In this document: positions 1-11,082 of the stretch, one piece after another
Layout: each line of letters opens with the position of its first letter
How positions within the stretch are numbered: the stretch's first letter is position 1
Assembly (NCBI RefSeq): GCF_012489685.1
Contig: NC_080046.1
Location: 21,141,304-21,205,303 of the forward strand
DNA length: 64,000 bases
Direction of reading: 5' to 3'
Source of the DNA: Lotus japonicus
Taxonomy: Eukaryota; Streptophyta; Magnoliopsida; Fabales; Fabaceae
Notes under the pieces: model-generated
Databases searched by the model: none
Told to the model about the DNA's origin: nothing
What the model saw: the letters and a program-made list of their open reading frames with translations, nothing else
Translations under genes and position numbers: made by a program

Positions 1-459
1 CAAGTTTAATTTTGTGCTATTAAATGATTGACAATTAGGTTTCATGCTCTGGAAATTAGTCCTGTTTTTGTAGAATAATGGACTAGACATGAACAAATAT
101 CAGATCAACCACTCTAAGTTTTGTTCTTTTGTTTATCCAAAAAATTGCAGTTTTGGACTAGATGAAGAACGTTTCATTCTAGAGGATAGTTGCAGTTGAC
201 ATTTATTCTACAACCCTATCATAAAGTGGATATCTATATTACCTAACAAATTGAAGCTAAAAAGAAAAGAATATAGATCTCAAAATGAATTGGAAGGGAA
301 GTTTCAGTACATGATATATGTTTTGTGCCTTAACTATTTAGATCTAATATGTTATGGAATTGGTAGTGATATGTGGATTGCAATTAATATTTTTACAATA
401 AGGGTAATATAGGAATAAAAAAATTATAAGTTACTTTGTTCCGTTCATTATCCAAACAC

Positions 460-1045
460 TAGAGTGCCCCCTAACCCATGGGTACCCGCCCAAACCTGAT
501 CCGATTTGACGAGCAAAACCCGAGTTGACTGGATTTGGGTTTGGGTTTTGCCTGTTACTGTAGTAGTTTATGAGTTTGGGTTTGGTATTAGTTAAATTCC
601 TGCCCATACCGGCCCGAACCCGAACCCAAAGATACCCGAAACATAATTACAAAAAAAATCCTCATACATATATATTTATAAACTTTGTTCTTAATGTTTG
701 ATGATTAACTTTACTTTTGTATGTTTGGCAAAGTAAACTATAAACTACTTGTCTCACTTTGGTGATGGATGATGATGATTAATTGTAATTGATTTTTTTC
801 TTTTATTAATTTCACTTTTTTATTTATGAAAGTATGTTCTGGATCGGGTTGCTATTTCACGTAAGTAATGGATTTGGGTTTGGGTTTCAAATTTTCCGAA
901 ATCAGATTTTCCGAAACCCAATGGGTTTGGGCATGGATTTCATTTTATCGCCTACAAGGGTTTGAGTTTGTGTTCTGGGATTTAGGTTTGGGTTTGGTAA
1001 TTGTAAAACTCGTGCCCGATCCTACCCCTAGCCATCCCTACCAAA
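460..1045. repeat. MITE-like repeat with TTTGGG-rich arms
   Basis: The segment is rich in degenerate TTTGGGTT and CCCGAACCC motifs in both orientations. Its outer parts (about 465-500 and 1010-1045) are loosely inverted, as in small non-coding terminal-inverted-repeat elements common in plants. No coding capacity is visible. A sharp TSD could not be fixed, so the family is undetermined. The motif resembles a plant telomere repeat but is too irregular to be one. Confidence 0.35.
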
Positions 1046-1383
1046 GGTTAGCTTAAGTACTATATGTCAAAAAATTAAAAGGAACAAAAAGTTAAAATAG
1101 AGAGCATAACAAAGTAAAGTGAAATCAACAAGAAGAAGGGCAAAAAGAAGAAGATCGTACTACACAATGAAGAAGGAGCAACTGCTCCGACTGGAGCAAC
1201 AAACCTCAATGAATAAATAGATGGGTATTTAGTAACAACTTGCAACAAAAATGAAGATAAAAACAGAGGGAAGTAACAGATAAAAACAGAGGAAAATAAC
1301 GGATTTATCAACAAGAACGAATTGTACACAAATTTGGGAAAAGCGTGCGATGAAAGGGGAAAAATATATATTTTTCTATCTCG

Positions 1384-2030
1384 TGTTAGGTGTATGTTCT
1401 CCAGATATGCAATTCATATATGTTTTGCTTGAATGGGAAGGTTCAGCTGCCGACTCTAGGGTCCTTAGAGATGCTATTTCTTGACCGAATGGATTAAAGG
1501 TTCCTCAAGGTATAGGAATATAGATTTATATAAAACAATCCATGAGTTACTTATTTTTGTCGTAATAACATAATTTCATTGATTATAGGGTATTGATATT
1601 TAGGTGATACTGGTTACATGAATGGGGAATGATTTCTCACTCCTTAAAGAGCTCAAAGATATCACTTGAGTGAGTGGAGGAGTGGACTACAACCGACTAC
1701 AGCAAAAGAATTTTTCAACATGAAACATTCTTCCGCTAGAAATATTATAGAAAGATGCTTTGGATTTTTGAAAGGACGTTGGGCTATACTAAGAGAGAAG
1801 TAATTTTATCCTGTTAAAACTCAAGGAAGGATAATAACTGCTTGTTGTCTTCTGCATAACCACATTCGTAAAGAAATGGATGTGGATCCCTTGGAATAAA
1901 ACTTAAATGAAGTTGAGTCTTCGAATGAAGTCTTGTTCAGTGAAAGGATAACTGTCGTCGAGCCAAGTGATACATGGAGTCAATGGAGAGATAGTTTAGC
2001 AATAGAAATGTTTGATAGATGAAGAGGTGG
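1384..2030 (+). pseudogene. PIF/Harbinger transposase (DDE nuclease) remnant
   Basis: Translation in shifting frames gives fragments typical of HARBI1/PIF nucleases: a 'VCSPDMQFIYVL' block followed by 'GSAADSRVLRDA' (about 1390-1480), then 'NIIERCFGFLKGRWAIL' (about 1738-1795) and 'CCLLHNHIRKEMD' (about 1843-1883). Stops and frameshifts break it, for example a TGA directly after the DSRVL block and a damaged stretch around 1500-1680. The N-terminal part is missing. PIF/Harbinger elements encode this nuclease together with a Myb/SANT-like protein, and a remnant of the latter follows on the same strand. It is a dead element with no expected activity. Confidence 0.75.
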
Positions 2031-2225
2031 AAATCATTAGAAGATGCCGACATTTGTTATTTTTTTTTCTTCATTTTTATGTAAATTTTAATTTCAATAT
2101 ATTGTTCACTTTTGCTTATATATTTCATTCTACCCAATAAATTAGTGATTATAAATTTTATGTATGCAATTGTGCATTTGTTATATAATAATTTATTTAT
2201 TCATACTTGATGAGTTGTTGGATAG

Positions 2226-2553
2226 ATGGAAGAGTCATCTGAAACTCAACAAACGAGAAAGCGACAATGGACTGTGGTAGAAGATGAGTTGGTGGTGGCA
2301 GGTTTGTTGCATTTGATTGATAGTGGGTGGAAGGCTGACACGAACTCGTTCAAACCCGAGTATACTAAAAGAATTGGAGAGATATCTTCAAAATAATATG
2401 CCAAATTGCACGCTGAAAGCTAACCCTCACATTGAATCAAGGGTGAAACATCTCAAAAGGCAACATTTTGCAATTAAAGACATGATGGGCCAAAGTGGTT
2501 TTTCCTGGAATGAAAAAAGGAAGATGATTGCTGTAAAGAATTGTGTAAGGTAA
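2226..2553 (+). pseudogene. Myb/SANT-like DNA-binding protein remnant (PIF/Harbinger ORF2)
   Basis: An ATG at 2226 opens a reading frame with a tryptophan-containing, acidic helix typical of Myb/SANT-like (Myb_DNA-bind_3) proteins of Harbinger elements ('RKRQWTVVEDELV'). The frame breaks around 2340-2375, and the homology continues in another frame to the stop at 2551-2553, including 'NPHIESRVKHLKRQ' and a glycine-phenylalanine-tryptophan block. It lies about 200 bp downstream of the nuclease remnant in the same orientation, the expected two-ORF layout. The C-terminal half of a normal protein is missing. Confidence 0.65.
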
Positions 2554-2599
2554 TGTGTCGCATACGTTTTATGCAAATAACATTGAATATATGTTGGGT

Positions 2600-2740
2600 A
2601 TTACTATTAAGGCTTAATTTCACTTTTGGTCCCCCAACTTTGTCCTTTATGTGAAAACTGTCCTCCAACTAAGAAATTAGTAAAAAGCATCCTTGAAGTT
2701 ACCCTCTGTTAACACATTTGGTTCCTTAAGTCAACTTCCT
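2600..2740. repeat. Transposon terminal remnant ('TTTGGTCCC' type)
   Basis: The stretch contains the phrases CACTTTTGGTCCCCCAAC and ACACATTTGGTTCC, which recur at the ends of small plant transposons. No partner terminus was found, and nothing here is coding. The remaining sequence to about 3120 shows no recognisable feature. Confidence 0.3.
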
Positions 2741-3139
2741 CACCACCTTTAGTGTTGAATATTTCATGTTTGAGATCTATCATAATTTTGCAATTTAGAA
2801 CCTGGTTTTGCATGTTATGTTTTTAACATTGGGTTGTTTGTTTATAATATGGGTGTTTGTTTATAATTATGCTAGAGACTAGCTTTAAAGTCTGTGTTGT
2901 TTCCATTTGTGGAGATTGTTGCTTTAAATAGTTTTAGCTATTAGATATCTCTCTTAATAGAAGTTTGGGTTGTATTTATTTTTGTGTGTTTGTTGGAATG
3001 GATATCTGAATTGATGTTAGCATGTGAATGGCAATTTATGCAGGTGTTAGTGTATTAATATTAGTAAGATGAATGAACTTGTGATCCTAGTTCACACTTC
3101 ATTTTGACAATTTAACTGGCAATTTGGCATTGGCCCCCT

Positions 3140-3455
3140 ATTCCGTACCAAGGCCTAATTAAGGGAAAATTGGAATATTCTAGTAAACCCTAGCAGAGCA
3201 TAAAAAGATAGATGATGTAAAATAAGAGTATTCTTTCATTAATGATAAAAAATGTGTCTAGTACAATGAGGGTCCCCCTTTTATAGTGGGGGGGGTTGTC
3301 CTTATCTAGAAGACAAAATAGGCACAGGTCCACGTATCGGGCGAGCGTCTTTTCGCTACCCTGATGGTCGTCCGGCCTTATCTGGAGCCCTACCCATCCT
3401 TCTGGTTAGTGTTTGGGTGGGCGTGGGCTTGTGTGTACCCCGCCCAGTACACCCC
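3140..3455 (-). mobile_element. Gypsy LTR fragment, related to the 50347-59864 element
   Basis: Read on the minus strand, this piece has a TATA box within 'CTATAAAAGGGGG', then 'ATCATTAATGA', then 'GCTCTGCTAGGGTTTACT'. The same order and near-identical words occur in the 376-bp LTRs of the Tat-type gypsy element at 50347 and 59489. No internal gypsy coding sequence adjoins it, so it is a solo or truncated LTR of a related, older element. Exact ends and TSD are not clear. Confidence 0.5.
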
Positions 3456-3769
3456 TGTTTTAAAAATACAAGCATCTATCCTCTTTTTGTCACACAATAC
3501 AATTGTTGTATTCCTTTATACAATTTATGCAGGTGTTAGTGTGTTAATATTATTTTTTGTTAGAAGTTTTGTGTTATCAAATTAACTTGATACATGTTCA
3601 AGAAACAGATTGCTGATTGGTATTGTTGATTTATCAGTTTATTTAAGTGCATCATTCGTTCATTTCAGAATAAGATTAGTGACAATTATTATGTTATTTG
3701 GTTATAGTTAGTGAATTGTGATGGTTGCAGTTTTGTGATTTAAAGAAAAAAATCAGTCATATATGGAAT

Positions 3770-3999
3770 AAGGGTATTTTCATAATTTCACCATTTATTC
3801 CTGGGAATATGCATTCCTTACCAAACATATGCTATAATTATTCCGAGGAATGTTGAAAAAGATTCCCAAGAATTAAATTTGTTAACCAAACACAATTTCT
3901 AAAGATATCATGGAATAGCATTCTCATCCCAATATTCATGGGAATAAGATTCCCAAGAATCTAATTTCTACCCTCCTAGTCTCCTACCAAACGATCCCT
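3770..3999. repeat. Degenerate MITE with GGAAT/ATTCC palindromes
   Basis: Several inverted copies of the word ATTCC/GGAAT, together with 'ACCAAACA' phrases near the edges, suggest a decayed inverted-repeat element. No TSD was established. There is no coding capacity. The sequence from 3456 to 3769 shows no feature I can name. Confidence 0.3.
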
Positions 4000-4000
4000 T

Positions 4001-5178
4001 AGGTAGCGTTTAGACAAGTGAGAAGGGAATGAAACATGACACATGTGTTCCGTTATGTGTTTGTCATGTTTTTAAGATGAAACGGAACGGGACAAAAGGC
4101 TCCAGGAACGGGACACTTTGGTTTCCTGGAAAAGGGTGGAACGGAAGGAACGGAACGGAACACTCTCTTAAAATTTTTGCAAGTTCAAAAATACCCTTAA
4201 TTTATATTTGAAATTTTATGTATCTAAACAGTTTGAAATCACTTCTAAAATTGAAAGCACTTATTATATTTGTAGACAAAGTTAAATGAAAAATCTATAT
4301 TTTCAAAAAAATCACTTAAAATAAAATCAATTATTTTTTCAAACGTAAAATCACTTGTTGTAAGCAATGATAAACGAGTCAATTAGAGTGCGTTTGATTC
4401 AACTTATTTTGAAAAAAATCACTTTTTAATCTAAAAATCACTTTTAAAATAAAAAAAATCACTTTTTTAATCAAAATCTCATTTTTTGTGTTTGTTTCAG
4501 GTGAAGCTGAAGACAGATTATTTGAAACAGTTACTTTAGCTTATAATGAAAATCTATGATGATAGATGAGAGGAGATAAAAAAGTGATTTTAATTAGAGT
4601 AGTCAAACACGAATCAACTTAATTAAAATATAATCAATTATTTTTTCAAAAGTAAAATCTCTTTTTTTGTAAGCAATGATAAACGAGACAGTTAGAGTGC
4701 GTTTGATTCAACTTATTTTGGAAAATCACTTTTTAATCAAAAAATCATTTTTTAATCAAAATCTCACTTTTTGTGTTTGTTTCAAGTGAAGCTGAAAACA
4801 GATTATTTGAAACAGTTACTTTAGTTTATCATAAAAATCTATGATGATAGATGAGAGGAGATAAAAAAGTGATTTCAATAACATATTGAAACAACTTAAA
4901 CAATATATGAGTGATTATTTTAAAGAAATAAGTGATTATTTCATGAAGTAAGCAATAACAAACGGTTTCTATACAAAATGTTCAATTGAGTTCAATTTAT
5001 TTTCCTCAATCAAATATTAAATATGCAGGGTTATATATGTAATTAAAATCATGGTTCTGTTCTATTGACTTAGAGTTACCAAACACAACACACAAAACAT
5101 TATTGTCCTGTTCCATCCTGTTTTGTCCCGTTCGGTTCTGTTATGTCCTGTTCTGTTCTGTCACCAAAGACTACCTTT
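4001..5178. repeat. Composite MITE with an internal tandem duplication
   Basis: The outer edges 'GGTAGCGTTT' (4003) and 'CTACCTTTAG' (about 5172) are inverted, and each is followed inward by GGAACGGAAC / GTTCTGTTCTG-type runs. Inside, a roughly 300-bp unit is present twice in tandem. It begins 'AGAGTGCGTTTGATTCAAC' at about 4385 and 4694, and each copy is followed by the shared 'GATGATAGATGAGAGGAG' at about 4557 and 4845. This looks like one small element nested in another, followed by local duplication. No coding sequence is present. Confidence 0.45.
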
Positions 5179-5640
5179 AGAGTTTTCTCTAGTGTCCCGA
5201 GTTTCAGCTTCTTACTTCTCTTGTGGGTGAGGCGTTTAGAGTTTGGCTCTTAAGATGGGCTTGTGTTTGCTTTTCTTGTTGCTCTGCTTCAGGCTGGGGC
5301 CTTTACATGTAATCCGTGTTGTATCCCGTGTTTGGGATGGGCTTTCAGCCCTTTTTTTTTGGTTACATTTTCAGCCCTTTGACTTCAATGAAATGCAAAT
5401 TATTGGAAAAAAAAAAAACCTGACAAGTTAATTTAATTTCCTTGACCAAAAAAAAGTTAATTTAATTTCCATCTTTTTGGCGATTAAATAACTCAAAAGG
5501 ATAAAAATGATAATTTACTAATTATAAAAAAAAATTTACTCGATAAAACTACTAGCAAAACAATATATATTAATTGAATTGAATTTTGAGTAAGAATCTA
5601 TGTTGATAAGAATAAGAAAACAATGCAATGAATATGAGGT
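5179..5640. other. Intergenic stretch upstream of PSBY copy 1
   Basis: AT-rich sequence with poly-A and poly-T runs. I see no credible gene, RNA gene or mobile-element terminus in it. Confidence 0.4.
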
Positions 5641-5690
5641 CGAAATTTCACCATTTGGATAAGAGAATCTAAAGATAGAGTGTTATTGGA
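5641..5690 (+). promoter_or_regulatory. Conserved I-box (GATAAG) promoter block of PSBY copy 1
   Basis: A GATAAG motif at 5658-5663 lies about 170 bp upstream of the PSBY start codon. It sits in a block ('GGATAAGAGAATCTAAAGAT') shared almost base for base with the other PSBY copy at 27170-27195. GATAAG is the I-box found in many light-regulated plant promoters, and retention in both duplicates suggests function. No TATA box is obvious. The regulatory role is inference. Confidence 0.4.
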
Positions 5691-5829
5691 CCTCAATCCT
5701 CATATTCCAAACTCCAATCAATAATAATAGCGAGGACCAAGTTTTCTTCTCTGGTTTCTGCTGCAGCCACCGCTTTGAGAATTCAATCAATTCCAGTTCT
5801 CACCTCAACCAACACACACAGCTTCACAA

Positions 5830-6444
5830 ATGGCAGCAACCATAGCAACAATGGCCATGATCAACTCCAAGTGCTTCACCACCAAGATGATCAACCCCAC
5901 CAACACCAAACTCACAGCTTCAAAGCCCACCACCCTCTTCTCTTTTCAGAACCTGCCAAAGGGTCTGTCCTCAGCTGAAAACACCAGCGTCTCCACCACT
6001 TCCATGGCTGGCACCGCCATTGCTGGTGCCATTTTCTCGTCACTCGTAAGCTGTGACGCTGCCTTCGCCGCTCAGCAGATTGCTGAAATAGCGGAAGGTG
6101 ATAACCGTGGCCTGGCTCTGTTGCTGCCTGTGATTCCAGCTATTGCTTGGGTGCTGTTCAACATTCTGCAGCCTGCACTGAACCAAATCAACCGCATGCG
6201 TAACAGCAACGGGGTGATCGTTGGGCTTGGGCTCGGGCTTGGTGGGTTGGCAGCGGGCTCGGGGATGTTGTGGGCTCCGGAGGCGTCCGCCGGTGAGTTG
6301 GGTATGATTGCTGATGCCGCCGCAGGAGGCAGTGATAACAGGGGACAGCTTCTGCTGTTTGTGGTTGCTCCGGCTATTGGTTGGGTGCTGTTTAACATCT
6401 TGCAGCCAGCTCTCAACCAGATCAACAGGATGAGATCTGAGTGA
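5830..6444 (+). CDS. PSBY: Photosystem II core complex protein PsbY precursor, chloroplastic (copy 1)
   Basis: An intronless 204-codon ORF encodes the nuclear PsbY polyprotein. Residues 1 to about 50 are Ser/Thr/Asn-rich and positively charged, as in a stromal transit peptide. A hydrophobic, signal-like segment ending in 'AFAAQ' (about residues 58-81) precedes the first mature PsbY unit, which has the transmembrane segment 'LLPVIPAIAWVLFNILQPAL'. A second signal-like glycine/leucine stretch (about 128-154) precedes the second unit, with a matching transmembrane segment followed by 'NQINRMRSE'. The known proteins are processed into two single-span thylakoid peptides associated with photosystem II. 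The ATG at 5830 starts the clear transit peptide; an overlapping ATG at 5775 is in another frame. A near-identical copy lies at 27351-27968. Confidence 0.95.
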   Translation: MAATIATMAMINSKCFTTKMINPTNTKLTASKPTTLFSFQNLPKGLSSAENTSVSTTSMAGTAIAGAIFSSLVSCDAAFAAQQIAEIAEGDNRGLALLLPVIPAIAWVLFNILQPALNQINRMRNSNGVIVGLGLGLGGLAAGSGMLWAPEASAGELGMIADAAAGGSDNRGQLLLFVVAPAIGWVLFNILQPALNQINRMRSE

Positions 6445-7192
6445 ATTTGCTCACTCTTATAAACTAGGGTATTTTGGTGCTGATTTTGTTGCATGGCTTT
6501 GCTTGTATCTAAACTCCCTATATAATGTTATGTATATCAAGGTTTCCTTCACTTAGTTCTCTGTCTTAGCCAGTAGATGTAGATGTAGATGTTGGATTAA
6601 ATAAAGCATATAATTAAGCAATGGATGAACTAAAATCATAAGATAATAAGCATTGTTAAAATTGAATAACTTGGAAGCTAGTCGACAATGTTTGTTAAAC
6701 AAATGCTATGCTCAATTGTATTGAGGTATAAGAGGATGCATGTTTGTAACGACTGCATAATCAAGATGCAACTTTCATTCTTTAGAGCTTGTATAACGTC
6801 ATTGGGTTCAGCTTCAGAGATGAAAGCTTGATTGTTAATATATAGACTTCACCTGTTGAGATGGATCCCCAAGGATTTGATTGGGTGGATGATGTACTTT
6901 ATACTTCCATTTCTTAGGTAAGGGGATGTCTCCAAACGATTCGAACTGATCAGATGATTTGGGTTTGTTAGAAAATGTTTGACAGAAAATCCTGGTTGAT
7001 CTCACCGTCTTGGTTCTTCATCAGCTTCATTTGTTTGGTTCAAGTTCAAATCTATAATCCTCATCTGTTATCATCAAATTCAACATAAGTGGTGATGGTG
7101 GAGGTTGTGGTGGTGGCGATGTTGGTTGTAGTGGCAGTCGTGATGGTAGTCACAATGACGATGGTGGTAATGGAACTGGCGACGGTGGTTGG
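6445..7192 (+). other. PSBY copy 1 3' flank and GGT-rich island (left part)
   Basis: An AATAAA signal about 160 bp after the stop codon (near 6599) could serve PSBY polyadenylation. From about 7085 to 7192 the sequence becomes a degenerate GGT/GGC-rich trinucleotide repeat. The same repeat continues at 25089-25173 and 26054-26105, which shows that the large copia element and one hAT element landed inside it. Nothing else is recognisable here. Confidence 0.6.
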
Positions 7193-7304
7193 TGTAAGAT
7201 CAAGTTTTGATCGAGTAGTACAACTCTATGTTTTGATGATTACAAGTTAACATTTTAGTATGAACAATTATGGTACTCTAACGTGTTTTTCTGAGTATGC
7301 TATT

Positions 7305-7997
7305 CAGGGACGGACCCACTCACACAATGGTGGGGGCAAATGACCCCACGTGGTTTACGGACTTTCTTTTAATACTAGTATGTATTTTTAAATTCTCTAC
7401 AAAGTTGCCCCCATAACTTTTCCATTATATTGAAAATGCCCCCAAGTTACATATCAAACCACTCTAACGGCCCAGTGCTCTAACAAGAAACTGTCCAGCT
7501 AAACCCAACCCATTTTCTTCTCTATCTTTTTTAATACATCATTAATATCACATTCTTCTTCTTAAACATCTTTATTTTTTTACGATAAAGTGATCAACAT
7601 ATCTATTAAATACAAATTCCTTTTGAAAAAATAAATATAGATTTTTAAGACTTTCTTGCTGTGCTATGAATTTTATCCCTTTTTTTTTTTCTCGGTACCA
7701 TGCATGTATGTGTTCTGTGACCTTTTCTTTTCCTGTTACTTTTATTTACTTCCATTTCACCTTTTTAAAATATAGTCACATTTTTATTAAATATAATCAC
7801 ATTACAATTAATTCATTTTATATTTTTATTCACTTATATATATACACACATTTATATTAAAATAAATGTATTCAGTATTTTATTATAACGTAAATCTTTT
7901 AAATATTTTTCCATGAGTAACCCAGGGAAGGATCCATGTAGGGCTTATAGCGCGCGGAAATTGCCCCACAAATTGTTTTAATTTTTTTTAATTAATG

Positions 7998-8043
<46 letters not shown>

Positions 8044-8223
8044 TACACTAAACATTTTATATTTTATTACTTCTTATTTTTAAGTATATGTGTTTTGCTC
8101 TCACAAAATTAAGTGGGCTGGCATAATAGTTCAACACCGCATCATAAATAAGTGGTTGAGTTTCGATTCATAAATATATTGTGAAACTGCCCCCACGACT
8201 CAAAAGTTCTAGATCCGTCACTG
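7305..8223. mobile_element. Non-autonomous hAT-type element, copy A (inside the 5' LTR)
   Basis: Termini are CAGGGACGGA on the left and TCCGTCACTG on the right, giving an imperfect terminal inverted repeat of CAG(G/T)GACGGA. It is flanked by 8-bp duplications ATGCTATT (7297-7304) and GTGCTATT (8224-8231); the uninterrupted 3' LTR reads GTGCTATT, so the left copy has one substitution. An 8-bp TSD and CAGGG-type ends fit the hAT superfamily. No transposase is encoded. A run of TA dinucleotides at about 7998-8039 explains most of its extra length over copy B (919 versus 880 bp). Confidence 0.88.
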
Positions 8224-8809
8224 GTGCTATTTACAGGCTCTGACCTCATTTCAATCTCACACAAATCAGAAGCACTGTGCATAAAGAGTGACCCAAGCAA
8301 CGCTTTCGCAACATCTATGTTCACTCTGAACAGTAGAAATGCTTCAGAAGATCTGAAGCCACACAAAACTCTGATATGGACTCAGTCACTTGAAGTTCTG
8401 AAGATCCAGACGTTCTGACAACCAAGAAACTCTGAAGGTTCAGATGTTCTGATGGTGTAGAAGACTCTGAAGATCCAGAAGCTGAAAAGTGAAAACTCGG
8501 ATGTCCAGAAGCAAGATGACTCTGAAGACCATGTACTTCCCTCTGAGTTCAGAATCAGAAGATACAACGGTCAGAGGATCTGTGCTTCCCTCTGACTCTG
8601 ATCAACTGGCTTCACAAGTTCCAACATGAAGCATTCCCCTGATCAGAAGTCTACTAGGTTTAAAGATCAAGTCACTATCCAAGTACAAAAGCAAATGTAC
8701 TATCCTGACGACCTACCTAACATTCTCAGCCATAGCAGAAGCTGGAATTTCCAGAACTGCCCTCCAACGGTAGCATTTCCATGCAGCGTTCAAACCCTAA
8801 TCCTTGGAG

Positions 8810-8817
8810 TATAAATA
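8810..8817 (+). promoter_or_regulatory. TATA box in the 5' LTR of the outer copia element
   Basis: TATAAATA in the middle of the LTR, followed within about 100 bp by transcribed-type sequence. The identical box is at 24570-24577 in the 3' LTR. It probably drives the genomic transcript. Confidence 0.7.
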
Positions 8818-9329
8818 GAGGCTGAAGATTGAAAGATGCGGTTGGAAGAATCTCACACGCGCAAGCTACATTCAAAAAACCTTCTAAGCATTCTTTCATC
8901 TGAATTCATTATGTTTACTATTAGCTTTTCAGAAGCAAACTCTTTGTAAACATTCTTTCTTAAACAAGTTGTTTAGTTACCTTTAGGAGATCAAGTTTGA
9001 TCGGATCCTAGAGAAGACTAAGAGAGTGAATCTTAGTGTGAGCTAAGTCAGTGTAATTGTTAGTCACTTGTAGGTTTCAAGTGCAGTTGTAACATTTACC
9101 TGATTAGTGGATTGCCTTCATTCTAAGAAGGAAGAAATCACCTTAACGGGTGGACTGGATTAGCTTGAGGGATTTATCAAGTGAACCAGGATAAAAATCC
9201 TTGTGTGCTTTTCTATCTCTTATCTTAAGCACTTTGTTCTCGAAAGATTTGTTAAAATCTTTAAGGTGGAAGTTTTATTCTGAAAACGTTATTCAAACCC
9301 CCCTTTCTACCGTTTTTCATACCTTCAAT

Positions 9330-9341
9330 TGGTATCAGAGC
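9330..9341 (+). other. Primer-binding site (initiator Met-tRNA type), outer element
   Basis: TGGTATCAGAGC follows the 5' LTR after two bases. This is the standard minus-strand primer site of plant copia elements, complementary to the 3' end of initiator tRNA-Met. Confidence 0.9.
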
Positions 9342-9399
9342 GCAAGTTCTGATTACCACAGATAACAGTGTTCAGTGATCCGGGCCGGTGTGAAAAACA

Positions 9400-11060
9400 A
9401 TGGCTACCACCAGTGAAACGCAAAAAGATGGTTACAATGAAAGCCTCACATGTTCGACGGTCAAAGGTTCGAATATTGGAAAGATAGACTTGAAAGTTTC
9501 TTTCTGGGTTTTGATGCAGATCTCTGGGATATTATTGTGGATGGCTATGAGCGTCCAGTTGATGAAGAAGGCAAGAAGATCCCAAGGTCAGAGATGACTG
9601 CAGATCAAAAGAAGCTTTACTCACAACATCACAAAGCTAGAACAATTCTTCTAAGTGCTATCTCTTATGAAGAGTACCAGAAGATTACAGATCATGAGTA
9701 TGCAAAAGACATCTTTGAATCTCTGAAGATGTCTCATGAAGGAAACAAGAAAGTCAAAGAATCAAAGGCATTGTCTTTGATCCAAAAGTATGAATCCTTC
9801 ATCATGGAGCCAAACGAGTCCATTGAAGAAATGTTTTCCAGATTTCAGTTGCTTGTAGCTGGAATACGACCTCTCAACAAGAGCTACACAACAAAAGATC
9901 ATGTCATAAGGGTCATCAGAAGTCTTCCTGAAAGCTGGATGGCCTTGGTGACTTCAATAGAGCTTACAAGAGATGTTGAGCGTATGAGTTTAGAAGAACT
10001 CATCAGCATACTGAAGTGTCATGAGCTGAAGCGCTCAGAGATGCAAGATCTGAGGAAGAAGTCAATAGCCTTAAAATCCAAATCTGAGAAGGCTAAAACA
10101 GAAAAGTCAAAAGCTCTTCAAGCTGAAGCAGAAGAATCTGAAGAAGCATTAGAAGATTCTGATGAAGATGAGCTAACTCTGATCTCTAAAAGACTCAACC
10201 GTATCTGGAAGCACAGGCAGAGCAAATACAAAGGCTCTGGAAAGGCCAAAGGAAAGTCTGAATCCTCAGGTCAGAAGAAGTCCTCAATTAAGGAAGTCAC
10301 ATGCTTTGAGTGCAAAGAATCAGGGCACTACAAAAGTGACTGTCCAAAATTGAAGAAGGACAAGAGGCCAAAGAAGCACTTCAAGACCAAGAAAAGTCTG
10401 ATGGTGACTTTTGATGAATCAGAGTCAGAGGATGTTGACTCTGATGGAGAAGTCCAAGGACTCATGGCCATTGTCAAAGACAAAGGAGCAGAGTCAAAGG
10501 ATGTTGTTGACTCTGACTCAGAATCAGAAGGAGATCCTAACTCAGACGTTGAAAATGAGGTATTCGCTTCTTTCTCAACCTCTGAGCTGAAACATGCTTT
10601 GTCTGATATCATGGATAAGTATAACTCTTTATTGTCTAAGCATAAGAAGCTGAAAAAGAACTCATCTGCTGTTTCTAAGACTCCTTATGAACATGAGAAA
10701 ATCATTTCTGATTTGAAAAATGATAACCATGCTTTAGTGAATACTAACTCTGTGCTTAAGAATCAAATTGCTAAGTTAGAAGAAGTTATTGCCTGCGATG
10801 CATCTGATAGTAAGCATGAATCTAAGTATGAAAAATCTTTTCAAAGATTCCTGGCTAAAAGCGTAGATAGAAGCTTAATGGCTTCAATGGTCTATGGCGT
10901 AAGCAGAAATGGAATGCATGGCATTGGCTATTCTAAACCAATTAGAAATGAGCCTTCTATGCCTAAATATCATGCAAAAATTCCTTTACATTACCATGTT
11001 GAGAAACCCAAGGTGATCAGAACCTCTGGGGTAACTAACAAGAGAGGACCCAGAAAGTAG
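9400..11060 (+). pseudogene. Outer copia gag (capsid/nucleocapsid), frameshifted near its start
   Basis: The natural start is probably the ATG at 9400 (MATTSE...), the position equivalent to the start of the inner gag. That frame is lost by about one missing base near 9440; the main gag frame is then open from 9450 to 11060 (536 codons). It contains the UBN2/copia-type gag fold region (about 9460-10060), a highly charged Glu/Lys stretch, and a CCHC zinc knuckle 'CFECKESGHYKSDC' at about 10303-10344. A Ser/Asp/Glu-rich region and a C-terminal domain follow. The frame ends in a TAG where the inner element has a tryptophan codon. Relative to the inner gag it lacks roughly 35 residues near 10965. 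Gag would form the virus-like particle that packages element RNA. Confidence 0.88.
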
Positions 11061-11082
11061 GTACCTAAGGATAAGATTATCT

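Larger units (their letters stand above)
7193..9327 (+). repeat. 5' LTR of outer copia element, interrupted by a hAT insertion
   Basis: It runs from TGTAAGATC to CCTTCA. The stretch 7305-8223 is an insertion with one extra 8-bp target copy, and without it the LTR is 1208 bp, matching the 3' LTR at 23880-25088. A TATAAATA box lies at 8810-8817. The few differences from the 3' LTR imply a fairly recent insertion. Confidence 0.93.

Noticed and set aside
480..1000. Interstitial telomere repeats (TTTGGG-like)
   Set aside because: The motif is TTTGGGTT with many interruptions and both orientations, not a run of the plant TTTAGGG repeat; a MITE-like repeat explains it better.
6072..6494. 140-codon antisense ORF over PSBY (and a similar one at 27593-27976)
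   Set aside because: It is the complement of the conserved PSBY coding sequence; both copies show it only because the sense gene is duplicated.
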